A stretch of 12,533 bases of DNA, taken from contig CALVZZ010000026.1 of the NCBI GenBank assembly GCA_944372715.1, positions 1 to 12,533 of the forward strand, in the 5' to 3' direction. Source of the stretch: an uncultured Clostridia bacterium (GTDB taxonomy: Bacteria; Bacillota; Clostridia; Christensenellales; UBA1242). A program made the translations under genes and the position numbers. The notes beneath the pieces are model-generated. The model had not been told where the DNA came from. It ran no database searches and worked only from the letters and a program-made list of their open reading frames with translations. Positions 6,783-12,533 of the stretch are shown here, one piece after another. Position 1 is the first letter of the stretch, and every line of letters starts with the position of its first letter.

Positions 6783-6802
6783 ATTTGAAATGCTTTATTT
6801 TT
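6762..6802. terminator. Bidirectional intrinsic terminator shared by pyrB and the regulator gene
   Basis: AAAGCATTTC (6770-6779) and GAAATGCTTT (6787-6796) form a perfect 10-bp stem with a seven-base loop. A T-rich run follows on both strands (6794-6802 on plus; TTTTTATTTTT on minus). The pyrB stop codon (6780-6782) lies in the loop and the regulator's stop (6795-6797) at the foot of the other arm. Confidence 0.85.
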
Positions 6803-7406
6803 CACTTATTACTTTTTTATTCCAAGTTCTTTTTTCACAATTAGGACATTTTAAATATCTTGTTCTTCCTGAATGCATAGCAAAAAAAACAGAAGAATAT
6901 TTAGGTATATACCTATGTCCACAATTTTTACATTCATAAAAGCCAGCTATTTGCTCAATTCTGATGGCAAATCCAACTCCAATAAGTAAAACCGTAACAC
7001 CATATATTATCAATATAATTTGCCAAACAACTTCTTTTACCAAGAAAACGGAAGAAAATAACATAACCAAATATGTAAAGAAAGATAAAATGCCTATGAC
7101 CCATTCCAATGCAAGCATATGCTTTACAGATTTTTCTTGTCTATTTTTTAAAATTATTAAATTTTCTTCTGCACATTTCTTATAATCTTCTGTTGTTAAT
7201 AATTTCCCAGATAAAAGCTCATTTGCTGAAATATCAAGTTCTTTACATAATGGCAAGATAAGAGAAGACTCTGGAAATCCTTTCCCACACTCCCATTTTG
7301 ATATAGTTTTTTCGCTTACAAAAATTTTATTAGCTAATTCCAATTGCGTTAGTTTTTTATATTTTCTTCTTTCTGAAATAAAGTTTCCAATAGTTTTTAA
7401 ATCCAT
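6795..7406 (-). CDS. XRE-family helix-turn-helix regulator with two membrane helices and a zinc ribbon
   Basis: A 203-residue protein of three parts. Residues 6-65 are a Cro/CI-type helix-turn-helix: ISERRKYKKLTQLELANKI (10-28), SEKTISKWECGKGFP (31-45), then LCKELDISANELL (53-65). Residues about 98-121 and 127-149 are two hydrophobic membrane helices. The C-terminus has CKNCGH (159-164) and CPNCEKR (187-193), two CxxC knuckles of a zinc ribbon. It should be a membrane-bound DNA-binding protein; which signal it senses is unknown, and the zinc ribbon could sense or bind metal, DNA or protein. AAGGGTG about five bases before ATG supports the start. It converges on pyrB, and no intrinsic terminator separates it from the DUF362 gene upstream, so partial read-through is possible. 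Confidence 0.85.
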   Translation of the reverse strand: MDLKTIGNFISERRKYKKLTQLELANKIFVSEKTISKWECGKGFPESSLILPLCKELDISANELLSGKLLTTEDYKKCAEENLIILKNRQEKSVKHMLALEWVIGILSFFTYLVMLFSSVFLVKEVVWQIILIIYGVTVLLIGVGFAIRIEQIAGFYECKNCGHRYIPKYSSVFFAMHSGRTRYLKCPNCEKRTWNKKVISEK

Positions 7407-7421
7407 ACTTCACCCTTGATT

Positions 7422-7449
7422 AAGATAACATACATTTATTTTATATCAA
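7422..7449 (-). promoter_or_regulatory. Possible promoter of the regulator gene
   Basis: On the minus strand TTGATA (7449-7444), a 16-base spacer, then TATCTT (7427-7422) preceded by TG (extended -10, TGTTATCTT). The -10 hexamer is imperfect and the predicted start is close to the ribosome binding site, so this is tentative. Confidence 0.4.
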
Positions 7450-7479
7450 ACCTATCAATCGTAGAGTTTTATAAATTGG

Positions 7480-8364
7480 TTAATCTAACATAATAAGCTC
7501 GTAATTTCTAGAACCAACCCCTAGCTCACTAGCAGATTCAATTGTGTGAATACCATTTCTTGATTCCACTCTTTCAATAAAATGTCCTTTACCTTTATCA
7601 TCAGATGAATAAACCAAATCTAAACACGCTTGATCAATTGCGACAGGGTCAAGAGAAGATAAAATACCTATATCTTTAAGACAAGGATCTTCAGCTTTTG
7701 CACAACAATCACAATCAACAGACATATTGCACATTATATTAATATATGCGATGTTTCCTTTAAATAAGTTAACAACAGAACTTGAAGCATCAGACATAGC
7801 TTCCAAAAACTTGTTTTGTTCTGCAAGATTGTCCCATAATATATTTTGATCCTTGGTTTTACCACCAGAATGAATCCAGCATTTTCCTGCAGTTGATGCG
7901 CAACCAATGGAAAGTTGTTTTAAAACTCCACCATATCCACCCATTGGGTGTCCTTTAAAATGTGAAATAACTAGCATTGAATCATAATTTAATATATTTT
8001 TCCCTAAAAAATTTTCCTTGATAACTTTTCCATTTGGAATTTTAACTTCTAAGTCTGGCCCTTCTGCATCCATAATATCAACACTAAAATACTTTGTCCA
8101 ACCGTGTTCTGCAATTAATTTTTTGTGTTTAGCAGTTGTATTTCTTTCCCCTGCATAAGCCGTATTACACTCAACAACAGTTCCTTTTACAAAATCTATA
8201 ATAGGACGCATAAATTCTGGTTTTAAAAAATTTTGGTTCCCCTTTTCTCCTGAATGTAATTTTACTGCAACTTTACCAATCAACTCTTTATTTAAAACTT
8301 TAAACATATCCACTAATTTTTCAGGTGTTAAAGTTTTTGTAAAATATACTTTTGATTTTTCCAT
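7480..8364 (-). CDS. DUF362 domain-containing protein
   Basis: A 294-residue cytoplasmic protein of the DUF362 family. Recognisable segments are VAVKLHSGEKGNQNFLKP (32-49), VVECNTAYAGERNTT (63-77), SHFKGHPMGGYGGVLKQLSIG (134-154), the cysteine-rich NMSVDCDCCAKAEDPCLKDIGIL (213-235) and SSLDPVAIDQACLDLV (236-251). Relatives often carry or accompany 4Fe-4S ferredoxin domains; here there is no full ferredoxin, only the CxCC cluster (Cys218, 220, 221) plus Cys228, Cys155 and Cys162, which could bind a metal or cluster. The biochemical role of the family is not established, and I assign none. AAGGAGAG before ATG supports the start. It is a single gene with its own promoter just beyond the terminator of the collagen-like gene. 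Confidence 0.85.
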   Translation of the reverse strand: MEKSKVYFTKTLTPEKLVDMFKVLNKELIGKVAVKLHSGEKGNQNFLKPEFMRPIIDFVKGTVVECNTAYAGERNTTAKHKKLIAEHGWTKYFSVDIMDAEGPDLEVKIPNGKVIKENFLGKNILNYDSMLVISHFKGHPMGGYGGVLKQLSIGCASTAGKCWIHSGGKTKDQNILWDNLAEQNKFLEAMSDASSSVVNLFKGNIAYINIMCNMSVDCDCCAKAEDPCLKDIGILSSLDPVAIDQACLDLVYSSDDKGKGHFIERVESRNGIHTIESASELGVGSRNYELIMLD

Positions 8365-8381
8365 AATCTCTCCTTATGTGT

Positions 8382-8390
8382 ATTATAACA
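8382..8390 (-). promoter_or_regulatory. Extended -10 promoter of the DUF362 gene
   Basis: On the minus strand TGTTATAAT (8390-8382) is an extended -10 element 17 bases before the ATG. No good -35 is visible. The predicted leader is about 11 nt and carries the AAGGAG site. Confidence 0.6.
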
Positions 8391-8424
8391 CTTAAACAAA
8401 ATTTATAAAAATATTTTGCATAAC

Positions 8425-8450
8425 AAAAAAATACTAGCTCAGCTAGTATT
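8425..8450 (-). terminator. Intrinsic terminator of the collagen-like gene
   Basis: On the minus strand AATACTAG (8450-8443) pairs with CTAGTATT around a short CTGAG loop (up to 10 bp if the loop closes further), followed by six T (8430-8425). The stem begins at the stop codon itself. Confidence 0.85.
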
Positions 8451-9628
8451 TATCTTTGATCACTTATTGTTGCTTCACTATTGTTTTGTTGCAGATCAGC
8501 AATTGAACTATATGGAACACCAGAAGTTGTTCCACTTAAAAGCGCAATATCGACAGCATTTTCAGGTTCTCCCCAGGAATTTCCAGAAAATTGAAATAGT
8601 GCACCATCAACCACCCAACCTCTTGTGTTAAATACAACATTATGTGTTATATAACCCGTTGAATTTGGGTTCAAATATCCTGCCTGCCTTAAAGAATATA
8701 TTATATTTCCATCTATCCAATTATTAGTTGTTGAACCTTGTGTAACAATACCTCTATTTACCACCCAAGTGTCAGAGCTTCCAGATTGTGTTGGTCCATA
8801 AATAATATTATTTCTTATAACATTGTCATTACCACCAATTTGTATAAATTCAACAGGATAAGGATTATCGCTTGTAAAAGTGAGTCCTTCAATTGTATTT
8901 CCACTTCCCGTGATTAAAAGTGGTACAACATTTGCTGTCAATAAAATAGTAGCATTGGGTTTACCTTGAATTGTTATATTGTTTTTTGATAAAGTTGTTG
9001 TTTCATCTATTGGATAAGTTCCATCATAAACATAGATAGTTCCATTGTTTGCTACAATATCAAGAGCATCACTAATTGTTGGCAAAGGATTAGACTGTGT
9101 ACCTATTCCTCCCACAGTATTGCTTCTTACATAAAGACTGTACGGATTTACAACATTATTCCCTGCTGGACCTGTTGCGCCCGTTGGACCTGTTGCACCT
9201 GTTGCTCCCGTTGGACCTGTTGCGCCCGTTGGCCCTGCTGGACCTGTTGCTCCCGTTGGACCTGTTGCGCCCGTTGGCCCTGCTGGCCCTGTTGATCCTG
9301 TGGGGCCTGTGGGACCTAATATACCATTACTTGGACCTGTGGGACCTGTCGGTCCCGTTGGCCCTACTGAACCTGTTGGTCCCGTCGCACCTGTTGGTCC
9401 TGTTGCTCCTACTGAACCAGTTGGTCCTGTCGGACCTGTGGGACCTGTCGTAGAAAAATTAGAAGAAAAATTAGAAAAATTATTTAAACAATTTGGATAA
9501 GTTGGCTTAATTATATAATCACCTAAACAACTTTTTTTACCACATTTATAACTATTATTATTTTTGTCATTAATTGAATTTAACATATTAAAATATATGA
9601 TATTTGTATTTTTTTTGATTTTAAACAT
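8450..9628 (-). CDS. Collagen-like repeat protein with C-terminal beta-helix domain
   Basis: A 392-residue protein. Residues 1-61 are polar, Asn-rich and contain three Cys (29, 34, 47). Residues 62-100 are 13 Gly-X-Y triplets, interrupted by NGIL (101-104), then 17 more (105-155); nearly all triplets are GPT, GAT, GPA or GSV. Residues about 163-370 resemble a right-handed beta-helix (DUF1565/NosD-like), starting with the typical GTQSNPLPTISDALDIV and continuing with repeated N-N-x-I-x-G turns. GPT-rich collagen regions are typical of spore exosporium filaments such as BclA, where Thr is glycosylated; there is no signal peptide, which fits a spore-coat-type protein or a non-classical route. 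No ribosome binding site precedes either ATG (9628 or the second at 9586), so the start is uncertain. It is a single gene with its own terminator. Confidence 0.85.
   Translation of the reverse strand: MFKIKKNTNIIYFNMLNSINDKNNNSYKCGKKSCLGDYIIKPTYPNCLNNFSNFSSNFSTTGPTGPTGPTGSVGATGPTGATGPTGSVGPTGPTGPTGPSNGILGPTGPTGSTGPAGPTGATGPTGATGPAGPTGATGPTGATGATGPTGATGPAGNNVVNPYSLYVRSNTVGGIGTQSNPLPTISDALDIVANNGTIYVYDGTYPIDETTTLSKNNITIQGKPNATILLTANVVPLLITGSGNTIEGLTFTSDNPYPVEFIQIGGNDNVIRNNIIYGPTQSGSSDTWVVNRGIVTQGSTTNNWIDGNIIYSLRQAGYLNPNSTGYITHNVVFNTRGWVVDGALFQFSGNSWGEPENAVDIALLSGTTSGVPYSSIADLQQNNSEATISDQR
9164..9445 (-). repeat. Tandem Gly-X-Y coding repeats
   Basis: A 9-bp-based repeat array encodes 30 Gly-X-Y triplets, broken once at 9317-9328 (NGIL). 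Within it, 9198-9242 and 9243-9287 are adjacent 45-bp copies identical at 44 of 45 positions, encoding the 15-residue unit GPAGPTGATGPTGAT twice. The array is far richer in G+C than its surroundings because of Gly and Pro codons. Confidence 0.9.
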
Positions 9629-9665
9629 TGAAATTAAAAAAAATTAAAAAATTTTTAAATTCTAT

Positions 9666-9693
9666 TTGAAATAAGTAAAAATTATGATATATT
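9666..9693 (+). promoter_or_regulatory. tRNA-Ser promoter
   Basis: TTGAAA (9666-9671), a 16-base spacer, and TATATT (9688-9693), each 5 of 6 to consensus. Transcription would start near 9700, four bases before the mature 5' end. Confidence 0.55.
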
Positions 9694-9703
9694 GATTGAG
9701 CGA

Positions 9704-9791
9704 GGAGAGGTGTCAGAGTGGTCTAATGTGCTCGCTTGGAAAGCGGGTGTGGGTAACACCACCGCAGGTTCAAATCCTGTCCTCTCTGCCA
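9704..9791 (+). tRNA. tRNA-Ser (anticodon GGA)
   Basis: An 88-nt class II tRNA. The acceptor stem GGAGAGG (9704-9710) pairs with CCTCTCT (9781-9787), with G-U at the first pair. The discriminator is G and CCA is encoded (9789-9791). The anticodon stem CTCGC/GCGGG holds a TTGGAAA loop with anticodon GGA (9738-9740), reading UCC and UCU serine codons. A long variable arm follows (GTGTGGGTAACACCAC region), as expected for serine. The T arm GCAGG/CCTGT carries the TTCAAAT loop. It is transcribed alone, toward rpoC. Confidence 0.97.
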
Positions 9792-9793
9792 AT

Positions 9794-9827
9794 AAAAAAT
9801 CTATCAGTGTTGCTGATAGATTTTTTT
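9794..9827 (+). terminator. Intrinsic terminator after tRNA-Ser
   Basis: AATCTATCAG (9798-9807) pairs with CTGATAGATT (9813-9822) around TGTTG, followed by T to 9827. The stem can extend through the flanking A- and T-runs. The A-run on the left also makes it a possible back-up terminator for the minus strand. Confidence 0.88.
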
Positions 9828-9863
9828 CAATATAAACTTCATTTTATTTTTTCTTCACAAAAG

Positions 9864-9899
9864 AAAAAGAACCATACTAATTCTGTAAGGTTCCTTTTT
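9864..9899 (-). terminator. Intrinsic terminator after rpoC
   Basis: On the minus strand AAAAAGGAACC pairs with GGTTCTTTTT (one bulged G), and TAC/GTA pairs further in, before a T-rich tail. It lies about 33 bases after the rpoC stop. Confidence 0.75.
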
Positions 9900-9932
9900 A
9901 ATCTTTACTTTAATTTTTACAAAAAGAATTTT

Positions 9933-12533
9933 TTATATAGCACTAGGAGTTTCAACTTCCACAGGCATCAAACTTCTATATTGTTTCAGTCCTGTACCAG
10001 CTGGTATCAATTTACCTATAATAACATTTTCCTTTAATCCCATTAAATGATCAACTTTACCCTTTAATGCTGCATCTGTAAGAACTCTAGATGTTTCTTG
10101 GAAGGAAGCAGCTGAAAGGAAACTATCTGTTGAAAGAGAAGCTTTTGTAATGCCAAGCAAAATTCTCTTAGCAATTGCAGGAACTCCCCCTTCAGCCAAA
10201 ACTTTTTCATTTTCAGCTTCATAAGTGAATACATCAACAACTTCTCCTGGAAGAAGATTTGTATCCCCTGCGCTTTCAATTTTTACTTTTCTAAGCATTT
10301 GACTAATGATAATTTCAATGTGTTTATCATTTATTTTAACATCTTGCGCTCTATAAACAGCAATAACTTCACTTAAAAGATAATCTTGCAAGCCTTTAAG
10401 ACCTCTAGTTCTCAAAAGATCAGATGGATTGATAGAACCGTCTGTAAGTTGAGTTCCCGGTTCAACAGAATCACCTGTTTTGACTTTTAAGAAAGCTGGT
10501 TTTTTAACTTCGTATTCAACATCACCATCATCAGTTTTAATGGTAATAACAAAACTTTTAGCTTCTTGTTTAACTGATACTTTACCAGAAACTTCTGAAA
10601 GCACAGCTTCACCTTTTGGTCTTCTTGCTTCAAAAATTTCTTCAACACGAGGTAGACCTTTTGTTATATCGGCAGCAACCATAGCACCACCGGTGTGGAA
10701 AGTTCTCATTGTAAGCTGAGTTCCTGGCTCACCAATACTTTGAGCAGCGATAATTCCAACAGCTTCACCAACAGAAACTAAGTCTTTCCCAGCCATATTT
10801 TTACCATAACATTTAGCACAAACACCGTGTTTGCAACGGCAAGTAAGAAGTGAACGGATTTGAACACTCTTTATACCTGCCTTTGTGATTGCTTTTGCTT
10901 GTTCTGGAGTAATCATTTCATTAGCTTTAACAATAACTTCTTTTGTCTCTGGGTTGATTACATCATCAACCGAAACTCTTCCATTAATTCTTTCTTCTAA
11001 TGTTTCTAAAACAACCTTATCTTCAACAAGGTCAGAAACCCAAACACCTTTAACCTTTTCTCCACGAGCTTCAAAACAATCTTCTTCATTAACAACAACA
11101 TCTTGAGAAATATCAACAAGCCTTCTTGTCAAATAACCTGAATCGGCTGTTTTGATAGCTGTATCGGCAAGACCTTTACGACCACCACGAGAAGAAATGA
11201 AGTATTCAAGTGGAGTAAGTCCACCACGGAAACAAGATTTAACCGGAATATCAACCTTTTGTCCAGAAGCGTTTGACATAATTCCACGCATACCAGAAAT
11301 ACCATTCAACTGAACGTTATTACCACGAGCTCCTGAGATAACCATCATTTTAACAGGGTTGTAATCATCTAGATATTCAACAACAGCTTGTTGAACTTCT
11401 TTTGTTGCATCATTCCAGATTGCAATATTAGCTGAAAGTTTTTCATCAAGAGTGATAAGTCCACGACGAAGCAATTTTTCGTTCTCTAAAACTTTTTCCT
11501 CTGCATTTTTTAAGATTTGAGCTTTTGCTGTTGGTTCTTCCATATCGTAAACATTAATTGTAAGTGAACCAAGAGTTGAATATTTATAACCCATATCTTT
11601 AATTCTATCAACCATTTTAGAACATTCTGTTGTCCCTAAATTCTTGTATGCAATGCTTGTTAATTCTTTTAAGTCTTTCTTCATTACAGGTTTATTAATT
11701 TCAAGTTTAGCTTTGTTTTCTGGTTTGGTTCTGTCAACAAGCCCTAAGTTTTGTGGAATTGCCCAATTGAAAATAACTCTACCAATTGAAGTTTTAAATT
11801 TGTCGGTATATTTCACACCATCTATTTCCACAGTTCTTCTTAATGTAATTTCAGCTTGAATATCAAGATTTCCTGTCTGGTAAGCTATCATTGCTTCTTC
11901 TTCTGAACCGTATATTCCACCTTCACCCTTTGCACCAGGTCTTGTAAGTGTTAAATAGTAACAACCAACAACCATATCTTGTGATGGAGTTATAATAGGT
12001 TCACCATCAGAAAGTTTTAAGATATTGTTTGAAGCAAGCATAAGAGTTCTAGCTTCCGTTCTTGCATCTATGCTTAATGGAACGTGAATAGGCATTTGGT
12101 CACCATCAAAGTCTGCGTTAAAACCAGAACATACGCAAGGATGAAGCTTTATTGCTCTTCCTTCCACAAGTACAGGTTCAAAAGCTTGTATAGAAAGTCT
12201 ATGAAGTGATGGAGCACGGTTTAGAAGTACAGGATGGTCCTTAATAACTTCAGCAAGTACATCCCATACAATAGGTCTTTCTTTTTCAATCAATCTTTTA
12301 GCACTTTTAATGTTATGAGATTGATTTAATTCTACAAGTCTTTTAATAATAAAAGGTTTGAAAAGTTCAAGTGCCATTTCCTTAGGAACGCCACATTGAT
12401 ACATTTTAAGTTCAGGTCCAACAACAATAACGGAACGACCAGAATAGTCAACACGCTTTCCTAAAAGCTGATGTGTATTCGTCCATATCCGGGTCCTCTC
12501 CCGTGAACCTTGACACTGAGAGGTCAGTGCATG
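9933..12533 (-). CDS. rpoC: RNA polymerase beta' subunit, partial (N-terminal part missing)
   Basis: The largest subunit of RNA polymerase, carrying the catalytic Mg2+ site. Clear RpoC sequence runs from LLGKRVDYSGRS (coding from 12467 leftward) to the stop at 9933. Visible are NADFDGDQ (12096-12119) with the three catalytic Asp, the bridge-helix region around KGLADTAIKTADSGYLTRRL (about 11120-11180), the second zinc site (EEDC, then LLTCRC and VCAKCYG, about 10800-11080), and the trigger loop around QLTMRTFHTGGA (about 10680-10730). About 330 N-terminal residues (first zinc finger, clamp) are absent. The frame stays open to the right edge, but 12468-12533 encodes residues unlike RpoC, where GRFRQN should precede LLGKR; that stretch should not be trusted as RpoC. 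In most Bacillota ribosomal genes follow rpoC; here the unit ends in a terminator. Confidence 0.93.
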   Translation of the reverse strand, partial: HALTSQCQGSRERTRIWTNTHQLLGKRVDYSGRSVIVVGPELKMYQCGVPKEMALELFKPFIIKRLVELNQSHNIKSAKRLIEKERPIVWDVLAEVIKDHPVLLNRAPSLHRLSIQAFEPVLVEGRAIKLHPCVCSGFNADFDGDQMPIHVPLSIDARTEARTLMLASNNILKLSDGEPIITPSQDMVVGCYYLTLTRPGAKGEGGIYGSEEEAMIAYQTGNLDIQAEITLRRTVEIDGVKYTDKFKTSIGRVIFNWAIPQNLGLVDRTKPENKAKLEINKPVMKKDLKELTSIAYKNLGTTECSKMVDRIKDMGYKYSTLGSLTINVYDMEEPTAKAQILKNAEEKVLENEKLLRRGLITLDEKLSANIAIWNDATKEVQQAVVEYLDDYNPVKMMVISGARGNNVQLNGISGMRGIMSNASGQKVDIPVKSCFRGGLTPLEYFISSRGGRKGLADTAIKTADSGYLTRRLVDISQDVVVNEEDCFEARGEKVKGVWVSDLVEDKVVLETLEERINGRVSVDDVINPETKEVIVKANEMITPEQAKAITKAGIKSVQIRSLLTCRCKHGVCAKCYGKNMAGKDLVSVGEAVGIIAAQSIGEPGTQLTMRTFHTGGAMVAADITKGLPRVEEIFEARRPKGEAVLSEVSGKVSVKQEAKSFVITIKTDDGDVEYEVKKPAFLKVKTGDSVEPGTQLTDGSINPSDLLRTRGLKGLQDYLLSEVIAVYRAQDVKINDKHIEIIISQMLRKVKIESAGDTNLLPGEVVDVFTYEAENEKVLAEGGVPAIAKRILLGITKASLSTDSFLSAASFQETSRVLTDAALKGKVDHLMGLKENVIIGKLIPAGTGLKQYRSLMPVEVETPSAI
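12468..12533. other. Anomalous sequence at window edge, not RpoC
   Basis: These 66 bases are about 53% G+C, against much lower values elsewhere. They interrupt rpoC exactly after the LLGKR codons. Two minus-strand frames and at least one plus-strand frame are open across them, but no protein family is recognised in any. Chimeric assembly end, or the edge of an inserted element, are the options. Confidence 0.6.

Noticed and set aside
8425..8450. Short palindrome AGCTGAGCT region as an operator for the DUF362 gene
   Set aside because: It starts at a stop codon and is followed by six T on the minus strand, so it is an intrinsic terminator.
9300..9500. Plus-strand frame also reading as Gly-Pro-Val collagen-like repeats
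   Set aside because: It is the complement of GPT/GAT codons: Gly and Pro codons (GGN/CCN) mirror each other, so the opposite strand mimics collagen. There is no start signal or promoter.
9696..10037. Plus-strand open frame across the tRNA and rpoC terminator
   Set aside because: It covers a clear tRNA-Ser gene and two terminators and then runs antisense to rpoC; no protein-like composition.
10064..11859. Several open frames of 70-80 codons within rpoC on both strands
   Set aside because: They are shadows of the strongly conserved rpoC frame, without ribosome binding sites or recognisable products.
12468..12533. Intein in RpoC
   Set aside because: The residues before LLGKR end Thr-His-Gln, not His-Asn, and the next residue is Leu rather than Cys, Ser or Thr; too little sequence remains to support it.

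Overview
The window comes from a low-GC (very AT-rich) Gram-positive-type bacterium, most likely an uncultured member of Bacillota/Clostridia. The evidence is strong AGGAG-type ribosome binding sites, a HelD-type RNA polymerase recycling helicase, a short lipoprotein lipobox, a Gly-Pro-Thr collagen-like surface protein, intrinsic terminators with long U-runs, and a tRNA with an encoded CCA end. Tryptophan is encoded by TGG and TGA is used as a stop (gene at 3289-4116), so this is the standard bacterial code and not the Mollicutes code 4. I cannot name a genus.

Layout. 1-298 (-): 5' part of a lipoprotein gene behind an operator-like promoter. 453-2474 (-): HelD-like UvrD-superfamily ATPase. 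2584-3273 (+): HAD phosphatase, apparently made from a leaderless mRNA. 3289-4116 (-): signal-anchored TIM-barrel protein, also apparently leaderless. 4187-5380 and 5431-5742 (-): a two-gene unit of an alkylguanine-transferase-like DNA-binding protein followed by a GT4 glycosyltransferase. 5856-6782 (+): aspartate carbamoyltransferase PyrB. 6795-7406 (-): helix-turn-helix regulator with two membrane helices and a zinc ribbon. 7480-8364 (-): DUF362 protein. 8450-9628 (-): collagen-like protein fused to a beta-helix domain. 9704-9791 (+): tRNA-Ser(GGA). 9933 to the right edge (-): rpoC missing its N-terminal third.

The genes are mostly single transcription units with compact promoters. Convergent pairs are separated by intrinsic terminators that overlap coding sequence: the pyrB/regulator hairpin contains both stop codons, and the HAD terminator lies antisense inside the neighbouring gene. 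No stretch longer than about 155 bases lacks a gene. There is no evident phage, CRISPR, insertion sequence or defence island; this is mainly ordinary chromosome.

The points most worth a second look are two promoters whose -10 boxes sit exactly 6 nt before the ATG (leaderless transcripts); an abrupt loss of RpoC homology at 12467/12468, replaced by 66 bases of about 53% GC sequence at the window edge (probably a chimeric assembly end, possibly an insertion); the collagen/beta-helix fusion with a nearly perfect 45-bp internal duplication; and a near-palindrome on the lipoprotein promoter. I did not find a clearly new multi-gene system.
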